Positions 1-5,618 of a stretch of DNA of 10,957 bases are shown in pieces. Made by a program: the position numbers and the translations under genes. How positions within the stretch are numbered: the stretch's first letter is position 1; every line of letters starts with the position of its first letter. Origin of the DNA: Hyphomicrobiales bacterium (GTDB lineage Bacteria; Pseudomonadota; Alphaproteobacteria; Rhizobiales; Aestuariivirgaceae); contig JANXRO010000179.1 in the NCBI GenBank assembly GCA_025356765.1, forward strand, positions 1-10,957, given 5' to 3'. The notes below the pieces were generated by a model, which saw nothing but the letters and a program-made list of their open reading frames with translations, was not told the origin of the DNA and made no database searches.

Positions 1-135
1 GATGGTTGGACAGCGGTAACGCGCGATAAATCATTATCCGCCCAATTTGAACACACCGTGGGTGTAACAGAAACTGGCGTTGAAATTTTCACGCTTTCCA
101 CCATGGGCCTTGATCGGCCAGTGTTTCAGGCCTGA
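1..135 (+). CDS. map: Methionine aminopeptidase, C-terminal fragment (5' end outside window)
   Basis: Frame 1 is open from the first base and encodes 44 residues before a TGA. The fragment starts DGWTAVTRD and continues with QFEHTVGVTETGVEIFT, the hallmark C-terminus of type I methionine aminopeptidase. The Glu of QFEHT is the last of the five metal ligands of this family (the position of Glu235 in E. coli Map). The enzyme removes the initiator methionine from nascent cytosolic proteins. Only the end of the gene is visible, so its start and length cannot be judged. The stop codon lies one base before the radC start, so the two are probably co-transcribed; map followed closely by radC is common in alphaproteobacteria. 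Confidence 0.9.
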   Translation, partial: DGWTAVTRDKSLSAQFEHTVGVTETGVEIFTLSTMGLDRPVFQA

Positions 136-136
136 T

Positions 137-853
137 ATGTCCAAAGGCCTTGAAGACAAGGGCTTGGAAGATTTTTCAACCGCAATCACTCATGTGGGCC
201 ACCGCGAAAGGCTGCGTGAACGCTTTAACGTGGGTGGGCCCACCGCCCTGCCCGATTATGAATTGCTGGAGATGATTTTGTTTCGCTGCATCAAGCGCGG
301 CGACACAAAACCAATCGCAAAGATGTTGCTGGCCCGCTTTGGCAGCTTTGCCGAAGTGATCAGTGCAGAGCCCGAACGCTTGCAAGAAATTAAAGGTGTT
401 GGCCCTGCGGTTGTGACTGAAATAAAGCTTATTCAAGCGGCGGCCTTGCGGCTTTCACGCGCGGCGGTGATCAACCGACCACTGCTTTCTTCATGGAACG
501 CGATCATTGATTATTGCCGTTCCGCCATGGCCTATGAAGAAATTGAAAGCTTCAGGCTTTTATTTGTTGATAAGAAAAACCAATTGATCGCCGATGAAGT
601 GCAGCAAACGGGAACGGTTGATCACACACCGGTTTATGCGCGCGAAGTGATCAAACGCGCGTTAGAACTTTCCGCATCCGCCATTATCATGGTTCACAAC
701 CACCCATCGGGCGACCCAACGCCTTCCTTTGCGGATATTGATATGACGAAAAAAATCATCAGTGCTGGCGATAAACTGGGCATCTTGGTGCATGATCACA
801 TCATCATTGCCCGCAAAGGCCATGTGAGTTTCAGAAACCTGCAAGTAATTTAA
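137..853 (+). CDS. radC: RadC family JAMM/MPN-domain protein
   Basis: The protein has 238 residues when started at ATG 137, one base after the map stop. An in-frame ATG at 80 exists but would lie inside map, so 137 is preferred. Residues about 20-105 form the N-terminal UPF0758-type region with a helix-hairpin-helix (LQEIKGVGP, about 82-90). Residues about 115-238 form the RadC/MPN domain. The JAMM zinc site is intact: E154, H187 and H189 in HNHPSGDPTPS, S197 and D200. Length is normal for the family. Despite the name, RadC is not an established repair protein in E. coli, and its biochemical role is unsettled. The N-terminus carries a five-residue tandem duplication, KGLEDKGLED. The 3' end overlaps the convergent molybdopterin-binding gene by 23 bases. 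Confidence 0.93.
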   Translation: MSKGLEDKGLEDFSTAITHVGHRERLRERFNVGGPTALPDYELLEMILFRCIKRGDTKPIAKMLLARFGSFAEVISAEPERLQEIKGVGPAVVTEIKLIQAAALRLSRAAVINRPLLSSWNAIIDYCRSAMAYEEIESFRLLFVDKKNQLIADEVQQTGTVDHTPVYAREVIKRALELSASAIIMVHNHPSGDPTPSFADIDMTKKIISAGDKLGILVHDHIIIARKGHVSFRNLQVI

Positions 854-2432
854 TTTTGGCCAAGGCTTCGGGCGTGTCTGCGTCCAGCAAAATGCCATCA
901 TGGCCAATTTCAATTTCGGTAATGGATTGGCGTTGCGCTTCAAGCAAACTGCGTGCGCCCCGATCACCGCTTAAACTTTGCAGCGGCCCAAAATAATTTC
1001 GCCCCCATAAAACCGGGTTGCCCAATTTGCGACCTTGCACGGGCGCAATTAAATCACGGCCCTCTTCCACATCAAACGCAGCAATCATTTGATCAAGATC
1101 GGCGGCTTTCACCAATGGCATATCGCCCAAACATACAAAGGCCGCATCAAAATTTTCCACCGCCGCAATACCCATTTTTACCGAGCCAGACAATCCCTCA
1201 GCATAATTGGGGTTGTGAACAATCTGCACGTTAAGATAAGAAATTGCGGCATTTATCTCTGCTGCTTGATGGCCCGTTACCACCAACACATGTTCAACAC
1301 CGCTTGATAGGATTTCCTCAAGTGTTCGCACCAGCAGTGGCTTTCCATCAAGATCAACCAACAACTTGTTGGTTCCCATGCGGCTTGAAAGCCCCGCGGC
1401 AAGCACAATTGCCGCAACGCGTGGACGTTTCGGCTGTTCAAGATCACCTGAACGCGGCTGCGGCCTTGAAGCAATCTCTGCCAGAAGCCCGCCTGCACCC
1501 ATGTCCATGATATCTTCAGGAAAAACTTCAATGTCAGCCAATAACCTATTCAAAACCCAATCAAATCCATTGAGCTTAGGTGAACGCGCACAGGTTGGAA
1601 CGCCCACCACGGAAGTTGAACCCAACTTGCCCAGCATCAACATGTTGCCCGGATCAACCGGCATTCCCAGATGCAAAACCTGTCCACCCGCTGCGATCAA
1701 CGCGGCAGGCACAACGTCTTGCCGATCAACAATCGCCGTTGCGCCAAACACCAAAAGCGGTGAACAGCCCGCTTTTTGCAAGGCATTTAGCGCCAGTGCA
1801 ATATCGTGTTCGCCATGTTTGCAAACAATCATTTGACCAAGGGCACTGCCATGCGCTTTGACACGATCTGAAATGGCTTTTTCTGATTTTGCGACAATCG
1901 AAGGCTTGGTGTTTTGTGTTTTGGTGATAATCAGCCCAACATTTTTCGGCAAGAACTGCGCAACCCGCAGTAGCGGCACTGAACTCATCAGCGCCAAAAC
2001 TTCATCCAATTTTTGGTGTGGCACAGCAAACTGTATGATTTTTACCGTGGCCAACATCTGCCGCTTTTCAACCTGCTGATAGGCTTTCAAGCAGGCAATC
2101 GTAATGCTCTCATGCACGCGATTGATGGCACGCAAGCGATCTTCATCCACAACCACCAGGCCCGCACATTCAGCAAAAACATTGGCACGGCCCGTGAACG
2201 GCGCTTGCACAGTTATATTCTGGCCTGCCAGCGCAATCGATATCGCTTGTGCGGCTTCATCTTCTGGCACGTCGGAAGGCTCAAGCACAGCGACTGTTAT
2301 CTGCGCAATTTGCAACGCCTGCAAAGCGGTAATATCAATTGCTGAAATTTTCCGGCCTTTTTTCAAGCCGCCAATGGAATGGGCCAAGATTGCCCCAAGG
2401 CTTTTCTCAACTGCAACCGGGCCGAACTTCAT
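831..2432 (-). CDS. Fused molybdopterin-binding / MobA-like nucleotidyltransferase protein
   Basis: The product has 533 residues. The N-terminal part (about 1-330) resembles the MoCF/MoaB-Mog-like molybdopterin-binding fold, with a typical core around residues 228-270 (FGATAIVDRQDVVPAALIAAGG, then GMPVDPGNML; joined by a short stretch). The C-terminal part (about 338-533) is a MobA/MocA-like NTP transferase with the nucleotide-binding loop LAAGLSSRMGTNK (344-356), a GDMPL metal motif with D437, and GNPVLWG (471-477) followed by LSGDRGAR (487-494). MocA-type enzymes attach CMP to molybdopterin to make the cytosine dinucleotide cofactor used by xanthine oxidase-family enzymes. The fused architecture is known in Rhizobiales, where it often sits next to xdhC genes. 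Its ATG overlaps the stop of the upstream xdhC-like gene (ATGA). The family call is firm; the exact cofactor (MCD or other) is inference. Confidence 0.87.
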   Translation of the reverse strand: MKFGPVAVEKSLGAILAHSIGGLKKGRKISAIDITALQALQIAQITVAVLEPSDVPEDEAAQAISIALAGQNITVQAPFTGRANVFAECAGLVVVDEDRLRAINRVHESITIACLKAYQQVEKRQMLATVKIIQFAVPHQKLDEVLALMSSVPLLRVAQFLPKNVGLIITKTQNTKPSIVAKSEKAISDRVKAHGSALGQMIVCKHGEHDIALALNALQKAGCSPLLVFGATAIVDRQDVVPAALIAAGGQVLHLGMPVDPGNMLMLGKLGSTSVVGVPTCARSPKLNGFDWVLNRLLADIEVFPEDIMDMGAGGLLAEIASRPQPRSGDLEQPKRPRVAAIVLAAGLSSRMGTNKLLVDLDGKPLLVRTLEEILSSGVEHVLVVTGHQAAEINAAISYLNVQIVHNPNYAEGLSGSVKMGIAAVENFDAAFVCLGDMPLVKAADLDQMIAAFDVEEGRDLIAPVQGRKLGNPVLWGRNYFGPLQSLSGDRGARSLLEAQRQSITEIEIGHDGILLDADTPEALAKIKLLAGF

Positions 2433-3100
2433 TCAAAGCCCAGCCGCAAGGCCTTGATCATTTCCGCCATGATGGAAACCGCAATTTCAGCAGAACCAAC
2501 GGCACCTATGTTCAACCCAATAGGCCCGCGCACACGGGACAAAGCAACGTCATCAAAACCCAGCGCCGAAAGCCTTTCACGCCTTGCGCTTTGCGTCTTT
2601 TTCGAGCCCAAAGCACCAATATAAAACGCATGCGATTTCAACGCTAAATCCAACGCTGGATCATCAATTTTGGGATCATGCGTCAACGCCATGAAACCTG
2701 TTCGCGCATCAAGCCCCAGCTTTGGCAACACATCTTGTGGCCAATCCGCATGTAGTGAAACATCTGGAAAACGCGCACCCGTGGCAAAAGCGCCGCGTGG
2801 GTCAATAACCGTTACATCAAAACCGCAAGCCTGAGCTAAGGGAATAACGCTTTGCGCAATCAACACCGCGCCAATAATCACCAACCGCAAAGGCGGATTA
2901 TAAACTGCAACGAAGTGATCGCCCACCATGGCAGATTTATCAAACCGAAAGCCCTTTTCCAAATCTGCACTAAGCGCATGGCCCCGCACATCATCAGGGT
3001 GAACAATCTGCTGCGCCCCGGTTTTCATATCGGTGATTAAAGCAACAGCCATGCGTTTTTTGCGAGCAGCGCTAATCTCGGCCAAAATTTCAGGTGTCAC
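2429..3100 (-). CDS. XdhC family protein, C-terminal Rossmann type
   Basis: The protein has 223 residues. A Rossmann-type segment begins near residue 71 (RLVIIGAVLIAQSVIPLAQ), runs to VIDPRGAF, and is followed by the XdhC signatures ALTHDPKIDDPAL, YIGALGSKKTQSARRERL and GPIGLNIGAVGSAEIAVSI. This is the XdhC_C domain as a stand-alone protein. XdhC proteins bind molybdenum cofactor, protect it during sulfuration and hand it to xanthine dehydrogenase-type apoenzymes. The cofactor-binding N-terminal module is encoded by the gene just upstream, overlapping by four bases (ATGA), so the two proteins probably work as a pair. The usual GLDIGA motif appears here as GLNIGA, a mild variant. Family assignment is strong; the partner enzyme is not in the window. 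Confidence 0.9.
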   Translation of the reverse strand: MTPEILAEISAARKKRMAVALITDMKTGAQQIVHPDDVRGHALSADLEKGFRFDKSAMVGDHFVAVYNPPLRLVIIGAVLIAQSVIPLAQACGFDVTVIDPRGAFATGARFPDVSLHADWPQDVLPKLGLDARTGFMALTHDPKIDDPALDLALKSHAFYIGALGSKKTQSARRERLSALGFDDVALSRVRGPIGLNIGAVGSAEIAVSIMAEMIKALRLGFE

Positions 3101-3408
3101 GCAACAGCCTCAATATAAATTTTGATGCGGCCACCGCAGGCAAGGCCAACGCGCCAGGCGGTTTCATCGGCCACGCCAAATTCTAAAATCCGTGGAATTC
3201 CGGTGTTGATAATATCAACGGCAGTGGAAATCACATCGCCTTCCACGCAGCCGCCAGAAACAGCGCCCATGAAATTTCCATCTGCGTCTACCACCAATTG
3301 GCTGCCCACGGGTTGCGGCGCTGAACCCCAGGTTTCAACCACAGTGGCCAAGGCTACTTTGCGACCTTGGCCCACCCACGCGTTTGTGATTTGCAAAACG
3401 TCCATCAT
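3097..3408 (-). CDS. XdhC/CoxI family protein, N-terminal domain type
   Basis: The product has 103 residues from ATG 3408; a second ATG follows immediately at 3405 and either could be used. The whole protein is one XdhC_CoxI module: TWGSAPQPVGSQL near residues 26-38, GAVSGGCVEGDV near 48-59, and GLACGGRIKIYIE near the C-terminus. The two conserved Cys-containing glycine motifs (SGGCVEG and LACGG) are the expected family signatures for molybdenum-cofactor handling. It is the first gene of the minus-strand trio and overlaps the next by ATGA. In many bacteria this module is fused to the Rossmann domain in one polypeptide; separate genes are common in alphaproteobacteria. No good Shine-Dalgarno sequence is visible before either ATG. 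Confidence 0.9.
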   Translation of the reverse strand: MMDVLQITNAWVGQGRKVALATVVETWGSAPQPVGSQLVVDADGNFMGAVSGGCVEGDVISTAVDIINTGIPRILEFGVADETAWRVGLACGGRIKIYIEAVA

Positions 3409-3496
3409 GGCACGATTATCAATACCTTATAGTGAACTGGCAAGGCCTAATCCGAATTGCAAAAACAGACGTAAATAATTCAGGAGGAAATTCAAC
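3409..3496. promoter_or_regulatory. Divergent intergenic region between the xdhC operon and the DUF4864-like gene
   Basis: This 88-base AT-richer spacer separates two divergently read units, so it should carry promoters for both. I could not assign convincing -35/-10 pairs. The one clear element is a strong Shine-Dalgarno, AGGAGG at 3482-3487, nine bases before the plus-strand ATG at 3497. The promoter role is inferred from gene orientation, not from a recognised motif. Confidence 0.4.
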
Positions 3497-3922
3497 ATGA
3501 AAAAGCTGATTGCGTTCTTCACATTATTATTCGTTCTAGCGTTGCCTGCCCTCAGCGCGGATATTTCTGAGGCAGATAAACTGAATTTCAAGTCGATCGT
3601 AACATCTCAACTCAATGCTTTCAAAATGGATGATGGTGCCAAGGCTTATTCATATGCGGCACCCAAAGTGACACAGATCTTCCCGAATGCAGAGATTTTT
3701 ATGACCATGGTGCAACATGGTTATCCGCCGGTCTATCGCAATGAAAAGTTCACTTTTGGGACCACCACCATCGATCAGTTCGGCAGGCCTGTTCAGCATG
3801 TGACTATTCGCACAGGCGATGGCAAAGCCTATGAAGCGCTTTATGCGATGGAATTAGAGGCAGATGGAAGTTGGAAAATTGCCGGTTGCACACTTGCCGA
3901 AATTGCAGAGATTGGGGCTTGA
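3497..3922 (+). CDS. Secreted DUF4864-like protein
   Basis: The product has 141 residues and is preceded by a near-perfect Shine-Dalgarno (AGGAGG at 3482-3487). Residues 1 to about 20 form a signal peptide: MKK, a hydrophobic stretch (LIAFFTLLFVLALPAL), then a possible signal peptidase I site near LSA-DIS. The mature part has the pattern I recall for DUF4864: a helical start with SQLNAFKMDDGAKAYSYAAP, then FMTMVQHGYPPVYR, QFGRPVQHVTIRTGDGKAYEALYAME, and a final DGSWKIAGCTL. The fold is probably of the NTF2/SnoaL-like type, but I infer that from the pattern only. No catalytic residues can be named and the function is unknown. It is likely periplasmic and stands alone as its own transcription unit. 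Confidence 0.8.
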   Translation: MKKLIAFFTLLFVLALPALSADISEADKLNFKSIVTSQLNAFKMDDGAKAYSYAAPKVTQIFPNAEIFMTMVQHGYPPVYRNEKFTFGTTTIDQFGRPVQHVTIRTGDGKAYEALYAMELEADGSWKIAGCTLAEIAEIGA

Positions 3923-3934
3923 ACCCCAATCTCT
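3907..3934. terminator. Perfect 11-bp hairpin between convergent genes, probable bidirectional terminator
   Basis: Bases 3907-3917 (AGAGATTGGGG) pair exactly with 3924-3934 (CCCCAATCTCT) around a six-base loop that holds the TGA stop of the DUF4864-like gene. The hairpin lies between this gene and the convergent Cys-rich gene ending at 3946. The tail is only moderately T-rich on the plus strand (AAACTTTCTATTT) and weak on the minus strand. Intrinsic termination is therefore likely but not textbook. Confidence 0.65.
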
Positions 3935-3945
3935 AAACTTTCTAT

Positions 3946-4584
3946 TTATGGCTGGTTTTCACACAAGATTGAAGTGAAAGCATAACAAATTGGGCCTTTG
4001 CACAATTTGCCATTGCCAATATAACGTGTTGCACCGGGAGGGGCTGGCGGAGATTGCGTAAAGTCTGCGGCATCATCATATCCCTTGGCATCGCAATAAG
4101 CGTCTGCCGCGTCTTGGCCACAGCCCTGCCCCTTGGTTTCACAATAGTTCAACCGCGCACCACCAACTTTTGGCTTTTTATAAAAATGCGTGTCATCGCC
4201 CGGTGGTGGCCCGCCTCCACCGCCAGGCGGTGGCAATGGAATTGGCATGGGTGGCGGCGGCAAAGGTATAACATCAGGCTTTTGGCAGGTGATGAATGTA
4301 AAACCATCACACGTTGGCGCGCCACATTGTTGGCCAGTGTCAATAATAACTGTGGGTGTTGTAGCACCAATATCCACGGCCTCTTCAAAATTGGTGGCGT
4401 GAACAAAGCCTTTGGATTGGCAATATTTATCAGCCGCGGGCTGTCCACATTGGCCGCCCCAGATCTTGCACCAATCAAGCCGGAAAATGCCCACTTTGGG
4501 TTTCACAAAATCTTGCTCAACCGCATGGGCCAAGTTGGCGGAAAGAATTAATGCCGGCAAGGCAACGAAAAGGTTCAGCTTCAT
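3946..4584 (-). CDS. Secreted protein with tandem six-cysteine domains and a Pro/Gly linker, function unknown
   Basis: The product has 212 residues. Residues 1-21 look like a signal peptide ending AHA, with the mature protein starting VEQDF. Two homologous domains follow, at about 28-101 and 137-210. Each opens with KPKVG and contains six cysteines with nearly identical spacing: C39, C46, C55, C87, C92 and C100 in the first; C148, C155, C164, C195, C200 and C208 in the second. Shared motifs are RL(D/N)(W/Y)C, CGQ(P/D)AAD.YC..KG and C.GP/AP.C..FT. The linker (about 105-130) is almost all Pro and Gly. Even, spacing-conserved cysteines suggest three disulfides per domain in an oxidising compartment. 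GGGAG-like purine sequence (GGGAG) precedes the ATG by a few bases. I do not recognise a named family with certainty; it reminds me of Cys-rich domains also annotated in plant hypothetical proteins, but that is memory only. Confidence 0.82.
   Translation of the reverse strand: MKLNLFVALPALILSANLAHAVEQDFVKPKVGIFRLDWCKIWGGQCGQPAADKYCQSKGFVHATNFEEAVDIGATTPTVIIDTGQQCGAPTCDGFTFITCQKPDVIPLPPPPMPIPLPPPGGGGGPPPGDDTHFYKKPKVGGARLNYCETKGQGCGQDAADAYCDAKGYDDAADFTQSPPAPPGATRYIGNGKLCKGPICYAFTSILCENQP
3955..4176 (-). repeat. Second copy of the six-Cys domain (residues about 137-210)
   Basis: This segment encodes KPKVGGARLNYC through SILCENQ. Cysteine spacings are 7, 9, 31, 5 and 8 residues, against 7, 9, 32, 5 and 8 in the first copy. 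The protein sequence has diverged clearly from copy one, so the duplication is not recent. Confidence 0.8.
4195..4272 (-). other. Pro/Gly-rich linker coding segment
   Basis: These bases encode residues about 105-130: IPLPPPPMPIPLPPP, a run of five glycines, then PPPGD. The composition suggests an extended, flexible spacer between two folded domains. On the plus strand it gives a low-complexity, GGC/GGT-rich run that also opens a spurious reading frame. Confidence 0.7.
4282..4503 (-). repeat. First copy of the six-Cys domain (residues about 28-101)
   Basis: This segment encodes KPKVGIFRLDWC through TFITCQK. It holds C39, C46, C55, C87, C92 and C100 and aligns along its whole length with the second copy. 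Confidence 0.8.
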
Positions 4585-4733
4585 AAGAAACTCCCATTAT
4601 GAGCCCCCGCTCAAATACAAAACTAGCATGAGTCCGTCTGTCATACCAGAGTGTCGCAATCGAAAACACCACAGCCGTATTTTCATGGCGGCCACATCGG
4701 CGATGACCTATCCTGCAAGGCAGGAGAAACGCC
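4585..4733. promoter_or_regulatory. Divergent intergenic region: Cys-rich gene and carnitine operon
   Basis: This 149-base spacer must drive the minus-strand secreted protein and the long plus-strand operon. I find no convincing sigma-70 boxes. A short palindrome CATCG-G-CGATG lies at 4695-4705 and could be part of an operator, though it is small enough to be chance. The Shine-Dalgarno of the first operon gene (AGGAG, 4722-4726) lies inside a small hairpin described separately. No regulator gene is adjacent in the window. Confidence 0.4.
4711..4725 (+). promoter_or_regulatory. Small hairpin covering the ribosome binding site of the BKACE gene
   Basis: TCCTGC (4711-4716) pairs fully with GCAGGA (4720-4725) around a three-base loop AAG. 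The right arm contains four of the five bases of the Shine-Dalgarno AGGAG (4722-4726), which is seven bases before ATG 4734. Pairing would hide the ribosome binding site of the first operon gene. With six base pairs this is visible in sequence but its effect is inference. Confidence 0.35.
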
Positions 4734-5618
4734 ATGCAATCAAAAGTTATCATCACCGCCGCCGTAACCGGAGCCGGAGACACCGTGGGCAAACACCCGG
4801 CCATCCCCGTCACACCAGAACAAATTGCCAATGCCGCTTTGGAAGCTGCCAGTGCTGGCGCCACAGTTGTGCATTGCCATGTGCGCAATGTTGTAACCGG
4901 CAAGGGCACGCGCGATGTGAACCTGTATCGCGAGGTGATGGAAAAAATTCGTGCTAAAAACACAGATGTCATCATCAACTTAACCGCAGGCATGGGCGGT
5001 GATCTGGTGATCGGCGAAGGCGAAAATCCCATGACATTTGGTGAGGGCACCGATGTGGTGGGCCCGCTGGAACGCTTGGTTCACGTAAAAGAACTGCGCC
5101 CAGAAATTTGTACGATTGATTGCGGCTCGCTCAACTTTGGTGATGGCAATGGCCTTGTGGTGCAAACCCCCATGCAATTGCGTGAACAAGCCCGCCTGAT
5201 CAAATCCTATGGTGTGAAGCCCGAAATGGAAATTTTTGACTCGGGCAATTTGTGGTTCGCCAATCAGTTGGTGAAAGAGGGTTTGATAGAGCCAAAGCCG
5301 CTTTATCAACTGTGCCTTGGCATTCCGTGGGGCGCACCCTTCAACACCGAAACTATGGCCTATCAAAAATCACAACTTCCACCAGATGCAATCTGGGCCG
5401 CGTTTTCGATTGGCCGCCAGCAATTCCATGCCGTGGCCCAAGCCGTTCTTTTGGGTGGCCATGTGCGTGTGGGGCTTGAGGATAATCTTTATCTCGACAA
5501 AGGTGTTTTTGCATCAAATGGTTCGCTGGTTGAAAAAGCGGTGAAGCTGATTGAAATGCTGGGAACAAAGGTGGCAACGCCTGCCGAAGGCCGCGACATT
5601 CTGGGATTGAAAAAATGA
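4734..5618 (+). CDS. BKACE family (DUF849) beta-keto acid cleavage enzyme, probable 3-dehydrocarnitine cleavage enzyme
   Basis: The protein has 294 residues, normal for DUF849/BKACE. It starts KVIITAAVTGAG; the zinc ligands expected for the family are present as H47 and H49 in VVHCHVRN and E249 in VRVGLEDN. Other family blocks are INLTAGMGGD (81-90), TIDCGSLNFGDGN and FSIGRQQFH. BKACE enzymes condense a beta-keto acid with acetyl-CoA and split off acetoacetate, leaving a new CoA thioester. The next gene is an L-carnitine dehydrogenase overlapping by ATGA, and the operon also holds caiD, so the likely reaction is 3-dehydrocarnitine plus acetyl-CoA to betainyl-CoA plus acetoacetate, as known for P. 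aeruginosa CdhC and the S. meliloti enzyme. Family is certain; substrate is well supported by context. Confidence 0.9.
   Translation: MQSKVIITAAVTGAGDTVGKHPAIPVTPEQIANAALEAASAGATVVHCHVRNVVTGKGTRDVNLYREVMEKIRAKNTDVIINLTAGMGGDLVIGEGENPMTFGEGTDVVGPLERLVHVKELRPEICTIDCGSLNFGDGNGLVVQTPMQLREQARLIKSYGVKPEMEIFDSGNLWFANQLVKEGLIEPKPLYQLCLGIPWGAPFNTETMAYQKSQLPPDAIWAAFSIGRQQFHAVAQAVLLGGHVRVGLEDNLYLDKGVFASNGSLVEKAVKLIEMLGTKVATPAEGRDILGLKK

Noticed and set aside
80..136. Upstream ATG at 80 giving a longer RadC of 257 residues
   Set aside because: It lies inside the end of map, has no clear ribosome binding site, and the added 19 residues are not RadC-like. ATG 137, one base after the map stop, fits better.
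1366..1836. Open frame of 156 codons on the plus strand
   Set aside because: It lies fully antisense to the molybdopterin-binding gene, has no recognisable motif and has shadow-frame composition.
3409..3496. Sigma-70 promoter using TATAAG on the minus strand or TAAATAAT on the plus strand
   Set aside because: Candidate -35 partners were at wrong spacing (6, 9 or about 25 bases), so I did not call specific boxes.
4054..4551. Plus-strand open frames across the Cys-rich gene, including a Gly-rich one near 4190
   Set aside because: They are the complement of the secreted protein with its signal peptide and paired Cys domains; the Gly-rich stretch is just the reverse of the Pro linker.
4412..4957. 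Plus-strand open frame of 181 codons crossing the intergenic spacer
   Set aside because: It overlaps the Cys-rich gene antisense and the BKACE gene in another frame, and reads as low-quality Arg/His-rich sequence.
4517..5050. Minus-strand open frame of 177 codons over the spacer and BKACE start
   Set aside because: It is antisense to a well-supported enzyme gene and shows no domain pattern.
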